Origin: an uncultured Cloacibacillus sp.
Lineage (GTDB): Bacteria > Synergistota > Synergistia > Synergistales > Synergistaceae
Reading direction: 5' to 3'
Assembly (NCBI GenBank): GCA_900545755.1
Contig: URAG01000069.1
Span: 1-12,137 of the forward strand
DNA length: 12,137 nt
Within the stretch, counting starts at the first letter, position 1, and every line of letters starts with the position of its first letter. Shown here in pieces: positions 6,308 to 12,137 of this stretch. The position numbers and the translations under genes were made by a program. Below the pieces are notes generated by a model. It was not told the origin of the DNA, did no database searches, and saw nothing but the letters and a program-made list of their open reading frames with translations.

Positions 6308-8626
6308 TTATATTATTCCGTACTGCTTCAACAGTTCCTGATAGCGTTTTTCCATATCGTCGGGGGACTCCTGTTTCTTACCCTCGTATGGTTGTTTTTC
6401 CGTTGCGCTCGGGACCTTCGCCGGTTCCTGTTCTTCTGTTTTCTGTGTCGGAGTTACAGGCGTCGTCACAGAAGGCGTCGTAATTTCTGCGCCCGGCTGC
6501 GGCTGTACGGCGGGCGTGCCGTCTAGGTGCAGCGCATAGAGGTTAACGTCCGTTTCCTCGTCTATCGGCGCAAGTAGCAGGACGGGGGCGTTCGCGTCGG
6601 CAAGCGCTCCTGCGAGCGTGCCGCCGTGCCAAGGGCAGAGCGACGATGGCGCGTGGCCGAGCGGCAGCAGCAGCTCGGCTGCGTCGCATCCTGGTGCGGC
6701 TAGGAAGCCCGTCGCCTTGCATACGCTGACGGATTCAACCTCGGCGTCGACAGGGATGGAGAAGGTCGCAGGCAGGTTGAGTGTCTTTACGGCGTAGTCA
6801 ACGAAATTCTTCCAAACCGGCAAAGCTGCGACCGCGCCGGTAGATTTGCCGCCGAGCGGCTTATGGTCGTCATTACCGACGTAGACCACGACGACTAGTC
6901 CAGGCACGCCGCCGACGAACCATGCGTCGGTCCATTCGTTAGTCGTGCCGGTCTTTCCGAATGTTTCGTAGCCCTGTACCTTCGCACGCGCTCCGGTGCC
7001 CCACGCCGTGACCTGCTGAAGCATCGAGCGCATCGTGACGGCTACGGCAGGCGTAAGCGCGGGCGTTAGCTGCGGCCCGTTTTGTTCCAGCGTCTCGTTG
7101 CGCTGGGAGAGTATTTCCCTTATCGCATAGGGCTTCGCCTGGTAGCCGTTGTTTGCGAACGCCGAGTAGGCGACGCAGAGCTCCAGCGGCGTCAGGCTGG
7201 CGGTGCCGAGCGCGACAGACAAGTCGTCCGGCAAGTGCGGCGTGGTGATGCCTATGCGCCGCGCGAGGTCTGCAATATGGCGCACCCCGCTTATCTGCGC
7301 CAGGCGCACGGCGGAGGTGTTTATAGAACGAGCGAGCGCTCGCATCAGCGTAATTTCGCCGTCGTACTTGTCCGAGGTGTAATTGCCTGGAGCCCATCCG
7401 TTGGGGAAGAGCAGCGGCGCGTCAAGCACATGGTCGACGCCGCGGTAGCCCTGTTCAAGCGCCGAAGCGTAGACGATCGGCTTAAAAGCAGACCCCGGCT
7501 GGCGGAAAGCCTGCGTCGCGCGGTTGAACTTGCTCTTGTTGAAGTCGCGTCCGCCGACGAGCGCCAGTATCTCTCCCGTGTTCGGGTCGAGCGCCACGAG
7601 TGCGCCTTCGTGTTTCATAGCTGAGACGAGTTCCTCCGCCTTGGCCTGAAGGTCCTTGTCTATCGTCGTGTGGACGCTGAGCCCTCCGCGATAAATCCTG
7701 TCCGCGCCGTAGGAGGGCAGTAGATGGTTGAAAAGTATGTGCGAAACGAAATATGGCGCGTCCTCTAACGTTATTGGGTTGCCGCGGCGCGAATCCTCAG
7801 CTAGCTGCGGCGCTTTGTTGATATTGGCGTCGTAGTCGGCCTTAGATATCCAGTCGAGGTCAAGCATTCTGCGCAGGACGTATGACTTTCTAGCCTGCGA
7901 GTTGCCTTTGTGACGGAACGGCGAATATTTCTCGGGCGCCGCTACGAGCCCGGCTAATATAGCAGATTCGTTGATGTCGAGTTTCGCGGGCGCTTTGCCG
8001 AAATATGCGCGCGAAGCGGCCTCTATACCGTAGGTGCCGTGCCCCATGTATATAGTGTTGAGGTACATTTCTAAGAGCTGGTCCTTAGTGTAGATCCGTT
8101 CGAGCCTGATTGCGAGTACTATCTCGCGCGCCTTACGGATCACCGTCTTTTCGTTTGATAGGAAGAGGTTGCGTGCGAGCTGCTGCGTTATTGTGCTTGC
8201 GCCCTGCTTAGCCTCGCCGTGAAATATGTCGACGACCAGCGCGCGCATTATCGCGACAGGGCGTATGCCGGAATGCTCGTAAAATTTGTCGTCCTCTGCG
8301 GCGAGAATGGCCTTCACCATCCATGGAGAAACGTTCTGAAGCTTTACCCATGTGCGGTTTTCTTGGAAAAGCTGCGTTATCAGACGGCCTTTGCGGTCAT
8401 AGACCTTCGTCGCCAAACTTGGCTCATGCGCGAGGATTTCCGGCGTCGTCGGCAAAGATTCTGTGATTTCTCTCAGAAAGAGCAGGCAGATTACTGCTAT
8501 CACAGCCGCAGCCACTGCTGCGGTCAGCATAAACGACGCAAAAAGTTTGGAAGTAAATGTTTTTCCCCGTCTCTGTTTTTTATTTTCAATGGAAAAATCC
8601 CTGTCGTCCTTGCGTGTTCGGGACAT
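6308..8626 (-). CDS. mrcA: Class A penicillin-binding protein (PBP1A type, glycosyltransferase and transpeptidase)
   Basis: This bifunctional enzyme polymerises and cross-links peptidoglycan outside the cytoplasmic membrane. The 772 residues start with a basic cytoplasmic tail and one membrane anchor (about 29-51). The GT51 domain has catalytic E111 in AAEDDKFYEHSGI, plus GASTITQQLARNLFLS (142-157) and RKAREIVLAIRLE. The transpeptidase domain has SXXK at 379-382 (GSAFKP), SIN at 434-436 and KTG at 558-560. A C-terminal part has cysteines at about 636, 647 and 664, then a Pro/Thr/Glu/Gln/Lys-rich low-complexity tail of about 70 residues. The ATG at 8626 follows GGAGG at 11 bases, slightly long. 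The gene has its own promoter and two terminators, so it is monocistronic. The symbol could equally be ponA or pbp1A. Confidence 0.95.
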   Translation of the reverse strand: MSRTRKDDRDFSIENKKQRRGKTFTSKLFASFMLTAAVAAAVIAVICLLFLREITESLPTTPEILAHEPSLATKVYDRKGRLITQLFQENRTWVKLQNVSPWMVKAILAAEDDKFYEHSGIRPVAIMRALVVDIFHGEAKQGASTITQQLARNLFLSNEKTVIRKAREIVLAIRLERIYTKDQLLEMYLNTIYMGHGTYGIEAASRAYFGKAPAKLDINESAILAGLVAAPEKYSPFRHKGNSQARKSYVLRRMLDLDWISKADYDANINKAPQLAEDSRRGNPITLEDAPYFVSHILFNHLLPSYGADRIYRGGLSVHTTIDKDLQAKAEELVSAMKHEGALVALDPNTGEILALVGGRDFNKSKFNRATQAFRQPGSAFKPIVYASALEQGYRGVDHVLDAPLLFPNGWAPGNYTSDKYDGEITLMRALARSINTSAVRLAQISGVRHIADLARRIGITTPHLPDDLSVALGTASLTPLELCVAYSAFANNGYQAKPYAIREILSQRNETLEQNGPQLTPALTPAVAVTMRSMLQQVTAWGTGARAKVQGYETFGKTGTTNEWTDAWFVGGVPGLVVVVYVGNDDHKPLGGKSTGAVAALPVWKNFVDYAVKTLNLPATFSIPVDAEVESVSVCKATGFLAAPGCDAAELLLPLGHAPSSLCPWHGGTLAGALADANAPVLLLAPIDEETDVNLYALHLDGTPAVQPQPGAEITTPSVTTPVTPTQKTEEQEPAKVPSATEKQPYEGKKQESPDDMEKRYQELLKQYGII

Positions 8627-8666
8627 TCTTTTCTATACCTCCGAAGTAGTTGCAGCATATAGCGGC

Positions 8667-8675
8667 ATTATATCA
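8667..8675 (-). promoter_or_regulatory. Extended -10 promoter of the PBP gene
   Basis: On the minus strand TGATATAAT (8675-8667) is a perfect extended -10 with no recognisable -35. The predicted start is near 8660, giving a leader of about 34 bases that contains the GGAGG site. Confidence 0.65.
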
Positions 8676-8722
8676 CAACCTTACTTACTGGGCCGCCGAT
8701 GTGGGACGCCCGCAGTATCTGC

Positions 8723-8761
8723 CATAACAAAAGAACGGCGTCCCGTTGCAGGGACGCCGTT
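8723..8761 (-). terminator. Rho-independent terminator of the YkvI-like gene
   Basis: An 11-bp perfect stem, AACGGCGTCCC with GGGACGCCGTT (8734-8744 and 8751-8761), has a 6-base loop. On the minus strand it is followed by CTTTTGTTATG, 26 bases after the stop codon of the transporter. It separates that gene from the PBP promoter. Confidence 0.88.
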
Positions 8762-8787
8762 TGATGACTAAATATTTAACGGGTATG

Positions 8788-9888
8788 TTATTTCGCGATT
8801 TTCTTCTTGAGGCCGAAGGTTGTGGCGAGCATGAAGAATATCAGGATGATGCCGACATATCCGTTGATTCCATAGATGATGTTGACTATCTTGCGGAAAG
8901 GCAGCATGAGGGCGACGAAGCAGGCGATGCATCCGAGAGCCACCGTAAGGCCGTAGAACTTCGTGGTTTTTTCTGCTGCGAATCTCGCAGATACCGACCA
9001 GAGAAGGGGAACGGCGGTCGTGAAAATACCGGCGAGGATGACGACCGAGAATATAGAGGCGAGCGGCGGCCAGAGGTATTCCGCAAGAATAAGCGAAGGA
9101 ATGTCGGAAGCATAGAGTTCCTCAAAATGGGTGAGAAGGCCGAAAGCAAGGATGCACGCGCCTACAACAAAACCGATGGCGCCCAGCGTGGTGCCGATAA
9201 CTGCTTCTTTCTTGCTGTTGGCCTTTGTGCCCATCGCGGCGAGGAATGCTGCGAGCCAAAGCATACAGAATCCGACATAGGAAGTCCCCGCCATGAACCA
9301 GTTGCTGCCTACACGGATGAACTTGTCAGGATCGAGAGAGCCGGATTCAATGAGTGCGACCCCTTCAGAAACGCCGGCGGGGTTCTGGAGGATGGCGGCG
9401 AGCCCTACTCCAAGCGCGATTACGACGATCAACGGGCCGATGGAGCCGATAATGTCGACTATCTTACCCAGCCCAAGGACGACGACGCCTACCGAGACGA
9501 CAAGCATAAATATCGCGCCGTATGCCGGAGGAAGCTGGTAATACTGGTTGAAAGTGCCGCCTGCTCCGCCGAGCATGACGATGTATGACATATAAATGAA
9601 CGCGATTGAGAAATAGTCGTAAAAACCGCCGATATACTTGCCGCAGTAGTAACGGTAGATGTCGTTGGTATTGGCGAAACGCTCATTGAATCCTGCAACT
9701 ATAAAGTCTCCTCCTACATATATGAAGCAGATCAGGACGAAAGCTCCTACGAGCAGCCCCTGATAACCGTACCCCGCAAAATATTGGAGGACTTCCTGAC
9801 CGGTGGCGAAACCGGCGCCGATCAAGAACGCGATGAATGCGCCCGCGAACTTGATGACGTTTACCCAACTGACTTTGTTGTTATCCAT
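8788..9888 (-). CDS. YkvI-family membrane transporter
   Basis: This 366-residue polytopic membrane protein has about ten hydrophobic segments (roughly 9-28, 44-65, 88-112, 122-142, 146-167, 195-217, 232-253, 275-297, 313-331 and 337-359). The N-terminal motif GAGFATGQEVLQYFAGYG (24-41), with a Gly-rich break in TM1, resembles the B. subtilis YkvI group (COG3949), which looks related to amino-acid/sodium symporters of the APC fold. The substrate is unknown. The ATG at 9888 was chosen because an AAAGG element lies about 11 bases upstream and hydrophobicity starts soon after. The open frame continues to 9999, but that extension would overlap the promoter and the palindrome at 9916-9932. The gene is monocistronic, with its own promoter and terminator. 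Confidence 0.85.
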   Translation of the reverse strand: MDNNKVSWVNVIKFAGAFIAFLIGAGFATGQEVLQYFAGYGYQGLLVGAFVLICFIYVGGDFIVAGFNERFANTNDIYRYYCGKYIGGFYDYFSIAFIYMSYIVMLGGAGGTFNQYYQLPPAYGAIFMLVVSVGVVVLGLGKIVDIIGSIGPLIVVIALGVGLAAILQNPAGVSEGVALIESGSLDPDKFIRVGSNWFMAGTSYVGFCMLWLAAFLAAMGTKANSKKEAVIGTTLGAIGFVVGACILAFGLLTHFEELYASDIPSLILAEYLWPPLASIFSVVILAGIFTTAVPLLWSVSARFAAEKTTKFYGLTVALGCIACFVALMLPFRKIVNIIYGINGYVGIILIFFMLATTFGLKKKIAK

Positions 9889-9915
9889 TGCAGCACGACC
9901 TTTCGGATGTGAATT

Positions 9916-9932
9916 TTGTAACATCGTTACAA
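9916..9932. promoter_or_regulatory. Perfect palindrome, candidate operator of the YkvI-like gene
   Basis: TTGTAAC-ATC-GTTACAA is a perfect 7-bp inverted repeat with a 3-base centre. On the minus strand it overlaps the last bases of the predicted -10 (9934-9929) and the predicted start (about 9922). That is a typical position for a repressor dimer that blocks RNA polymerase. The cognate regulator is not in the window. Confidence 0.6.
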
Positions 9933-9957
9933 TATCACATTTTGGGCGCATAGTAAA
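9929..9957 (-). promoter_or_regulatory. Promoter of the YkvI-like gene
   Basis: On the minus strand TTTACT (9957-9952), a 17-base spacer and TATTGT (9934-9929), preceded by TG at 9937-9936 as an extended -10. The predicted start is near 9922, giving a leader of about 34 bases. Confidence 0.55.
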
Positions 9958-10054
9958 AAGAATAATCTCAAACATTAAAAGGATTATTCCGCAATACAAA
10001 TATGCCGCAAATGTTTACGCCATATCTTTATGCTTAGATATAAAAGGCTTTTCA

Positions 10055-10087
10055 TATAAAAAGCGGGCCGTTTGAGAAACGGCCCGC
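10055..10087 (-). terminator. Rho-independent terminator of the AOR / sulfur-carrier operon
   Basis: GCGGGCCGTTT (10063-10073) and AAACGGCCCGC (10077-10087) form an 11-bp perfect stem with a 3-base loop. On the minus strand it is followed by TTTTTATATG. It lies 27 bases after the stop codon of the small sulfur-carrier gene. Confidence 0.92.
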
Positions 10088-10114
10088 CTGTCTCTTTTCG
10101 TTCAGCCGCACGGC

Positions 10115-10312
10115 TTAGCCGCCGCTGATGTTGTGTATCACCTGGACGTCCGCTCCGTCAGGGATCTTTGCTTCCGCGTAGCGGTCTTTGCCTATAACGT
10201 TGTCGTTGACCCATACCGAGATCAGTCGGAACTTATAGTTTTTCTCCTTCAGCAATTCGCTGACTGTAAGCCCTTCTCTCCACAGAAACGGATCACCGTT
10301 GACGGTTATCAT
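10115..10312 (-). CDS. ThiS/MoaD-like sulfur-carrier protein
   Basis: This 65-residue beta-grasp protein ends in the diagnostic ISGG. In the ThiS/MoaD family the terminal Gly-Gly is adenylated and thiocarboxylated to deliver sulfur. The sequence pattern (MITVNGDPF, then LTVSELLKEKNY, VWVNDNVIGKDRY and DGADVQVIHNISGG) is closest to ThiS-type carriers, but the neighbour suggests a different job. It starts 26 bases after the AOR stop and has its own AAAGGAG 8 bases before the ATG at 10312, so the two genes form an operon. A role in making or sulfurating the metal-pterin cofactor of the AOR is the likeliest reading, by analogy with MoaD. No ThiF/MoeB-type activating enzyme lies in the window. A true thiamine ThiS is the alternative. 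Confidence 0.85.
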   Translation of the reverse strand: MITVNGDPFLWREGLTVSELLKEKNYKFRLISVWVNDNVIGKDRYAEAKIPDGADVQVIHNISGG

Positions 10313-10338
10313 GCGATACGCTCCTTTTTAATTTTTAG

Positions 10339-12137
10339 CTACGCCTCGAACTCGTCCTCCGGCTTCAGGTGCTTTTTCAGCAGCTCGACGACGTCGGGGT
10401 AGTCTATTCCAAGGCGCTTCACAGTGGCGAGCGTCGGAATTCCGTTCTTATTCCATCCGCGGCGCTTGTAGACGGCCATCTTGAGCATCTCCCACTGTTC
10501 GCGGCGGTGCTTCTGGAGAAGGTCTATCTTCTCGCGGACGCTGAGGCCGTCGGTGTTTTCGCCGAACTCCCTGAGCTTTGAGTCGAAGTAGTCGGGACGT
10601 GCGTTCCACTCATCTTCCCAGACAGGGCCCAGGCCGCGGTCCGGCGCTTCGTGGTACTTGGCCGTCCCCTTGCCCATGCGCAGGTTGAAGATGCGCTCGA
10701 AATTGTACACCTTCTCCGACTGCTCTATAAGGCCGTCGCGCGTAAGGTGCTTTCCGGTTATCGCCTCGTAGATGTCGAGATAGTTCTGGAGATGCTCCGG
10801 CACCCTCGCCGCCTCGATGCCCTTGTACCTGATGCCGTTGTCGGCCGGCTCGATGTCGTTCCACGGAAGTTTGCAGAGTCCCTGAAGAGAGAACCAGAGA
10901 CGGAAGTTCGGGAAGAAGAAGAGTGCCTCAGCCTTATCCTCGTAGGTCGGAAGCTGCTTGTTCACCATGTCCATGAAGATCAGCCACGCTTCGTCGTGCT
11001 GCGGCCCCTTCAGCGTAAGGAAATATCCGCCCCACTGAGCGATGGATTCCTGGCAGCGGTATTCAGAAGCTTCAAGCCCCTGGCAGACCATGCCTATCTT
11101 CATCATAGTCTCCATGTCCGCTCCGTATTCCTTCGCGAAGTGCTCGCGCGCCTCTTCGACGCCGCGTCCGCAGGCTATCGCGAACTCGTCCTCTCCGCGC
11201 GCTATGCGGTGGATGAGCTCCATTATGTCCGCTTTGCGGCCGAAATTGAGGTCGAGCCCGTGCGTGTTCTCTTTATTGATGAGCCCGAGCTCGAAACACT
11301 CGCATACGAAGGCAAGACCGGTGCCGAGCGATATCGTGTCAAGTCCGTAGTGGTCGGCGTAGAAATTGGCTTCTATCGTCCAATACGGGTCGAAGATGCC
11401 CAGGTTTGAGCCGAGCCCCGCGGCTGTCTCGTATTCAGGACCGTCGACGATTACCTCTCTGCCCTTCCACGGCCCGGTCTGGAGCGGGAAGTGGTCTACG
11501 GCTTTAGCGCAGGCCATTGAGCATCCGTACCAGCATCCGTCCGCCATTCCCTGTGTGAAAAGTTTCTTGTAGGCGTCGGAGCTGACGTTGTCGATGTCCT
11601 TGTGGCGTCCGAACTTATAGTTATTGACCGGAAGAAGGTCGTAAGCGTCCATTATCTCCATAAGGTGCGCCGTTCCGACGGAGCGCATCTTGCTCTGCTT
11701 GTCGTCGAGGTCGTGGATGCGCTTGTGTATGCTCACGCCGCAGCGCTGGATGGTCTTCACGTCTACGGGGTCGTTCTCCAGCCCGGTGAAGTGCGTGCGT
11801 TTCACGACCAGCGCCGCGACGTTCTTGTCGCACAGCACCGTCCCGCCGCCGCCGCGTCCGGCCTGCTTCAGGCGCACGGCCTTGCGGCGCACGTCGTAGA
11901 AGCTGAAGTTCATTCCGCACCAGTAGCTCGTTCGCGCCGCCATACCGGTTGAAATGACGGATATCGTGCGCTTGTCGGCCTCGTCCTTCGCGAAGTACTC
12001 ATGGAGGTCTTCCGACACGGCGTAGGCGTTCGGATCCTCTAGGGTGGACTCGTAAACCGTTATCTTGTAGTTGTCGCCGTCGATGAAGATGACGACTGGA
12101 CGGTCGGCCTTGCCCTGGAGCTCCATCGCGTCAAAAC
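10339..12137 (-). CDS. aor: Aldehyde ferredoxin oxidoreductase family protein, 5' end outside the window
   Basis: Family members carry a tungsten (or molybdenum) bis-pterin and one [4Fe-4S] cluster and oxidise aldehydes, or related substrates, with ferredoxin. About 598 residues are visible. The frame is open to the right edge (residues FDA precede the ATG at 12126), and the first visible stretch matches the middle of the family's N-terminal domain, so about 100 residues are missing and 12126 is not the start. Numbered from that Met, AGRGGGGTVLCDKN is at 89-102, the cysteine motif CWYGCSMAC at 198-206, GPEYETAAGLGSNLGIFD at 229-246, GLDTISLGTGLAF at 261-273, GPQHDEAW at 374-381 and the probable fourth ligand C418 in LQGLCKLPW. 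The C terminus has the typical RGWNKNGIPTLATVKRLG. The cysteines are CX3CX3C, not the usual CX2CX3C. The substrate is unknown. Confidence 0.92.
   Translation of the reverse strand, partial: FDAMELQGKADRPVVIFIDGDNYKITVYESTLEDPNAYAVSEDLHEYFAKDEADKRTISVISTGMAARTSYWCGMNFSFYDVRRKAVRLKQAGRGGGGTVLCDKNVAALVVKRTHFTGLENDPVDVKTIQRCGVSIHKRIHDLDDKQSKMRSVGTAHLMEIMDAYDLLPVNNYKFGRHKDIDNVSSDAYKKLFTQGMADGCWYGCSMACAKAVDHFPLQTGPWKGREVIVDGPEYETAAGLGSNLGIFDPYWTIEANFYADHYGLDTISLGTGLAFVCECFELGLINKENTHGLDLNFGRKADIMELIHRIARGEDEFAIACGRGVEEAREHFAKEYGADMETMMKIGMVCQGLEASEYRCQESIAQWGGYFLTLKGPQHDEAWLIFMDMVNKQLPTYEDKAEALFFFPNFRLWFSLQGLCKLPWNDIEPADNGIRYKGIEAARVPEHLQNYLDIYEAITGKHLTRDGLIEQSEKVYNFERIFNLRMGKGTAKYHEAPDRGLGPVWEDEWNARPDYFDSKLREFGENTDGLSVREKIDLLQKHRREQWEMLKMAVYKRRGWNKNGIPTLATVKRLGIDYPDVVELLKKHLKPEDEFEA

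Noticed and set aside
6134..6526. Plus-strand open frame of 130 residues starting in the dgt-PBP gap.
   Set aside because: More than half of it is antisense to the PBP gene, it runs through both terminator hairpins, and it shows no family resemblance.
8746..9588. Plus-strand open frame of 280 residues, very rich in Asp, Glu and Arg.
   Set aside because: It is the complement of the YkvI-like membrane protein gene; the charged composition is what the antisense of hydrophobic codons gives.
10651..11409. Plus-strand open frame of 252 residues.
   Set aside because: It is antisense to the AOR gene, with no start signal or recognisable motif.
1..12137. Search by eye for CRISPR repeats, insertion sequences, tRNA genes, phage or toxin-antitoxin genes.
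   Set aside because: No regularly spaced direct repeats, transposase motifs, terminal inverted repeats or tRNA cloverleafs were seen, apart from the tRNA-like ends of tmRNA.

Overview
This window looks like an ordinary chromosomal stretch of an anaerobic, fermentative bacterium. The best guess is a Synergistota-like lineage (Cloacibacillus/Synergistes type). That guess rests on the GC-rich coding with frequent ATA isoleucine and AGG arginine codons, the oxygen-sensitive enzymes at both ends (pyruvate formate-lyase and a tungsten-type aldehyde oxidoreductase), and the general gene mix. It is inference, not proof. I see no insertion sequence, phage gene, CRISPR array, rRNA or tRNA.

Layout, left to right. 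On the + strand: the 3' part of pflB (formate C-acetyltransferase, running off the left edge) and, one base after its stop, pflA (its radical-SAM activating enzyme). A ~330-base non-coding stretch rich in inverted repeats follows. Then comes smpB with a near-consensus promoter and the tmRNA gene ssrA with a strong terminator: together, the trans-translation (ribosome rescue) module. Next is a 96-residue protein I do not recognise, with its own Shine-Dalgarno site and probable promoter. Then a queT-like vitamin/queuosine-precursor transporter gene, whose extended -10 sits so close to the ATG that the mRNA may be leaderless, and a dGTPase-like HD hydrolase gene, probably in one operon with it.

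A ~330-base gap with two tandem minus-strand terminators separates these from four minus-strand genes. In order of transcription (right to left) they are: an aldehyde ferredoxin oxidoreductase family gene, 5'-truncated by the right window edge; a 65-residue ThiS/MoaD-like sulfur carrier 26 bases behind it; a YkvI-family membrane transporter with its own promoter and a perfect 17-base palindrome overlapping the -10/start region; and a class A penicillin-binding protein (PBP1A type). A terminator separates each transcription unit on this strand.

How the genes work together: pflB/pflA form one anaerobic pyruvate module; smpB/ssrA form the ribosome-rescue module, with predicted tag AVEDNYALAA; the AOR and the sulfur-carrier gene probably form a tungsten-pterin enzyme unit. 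The other genes are independent housekeeping or transport genes. No clear undescribed multi-gene system is evident. The points most worth checking are the unusual Cys spacing in the AOR cluster-binding motif, the probable leaderless queT transcript, the palindromic operator before the YkvI-like gene, and the small unrecognised protein.
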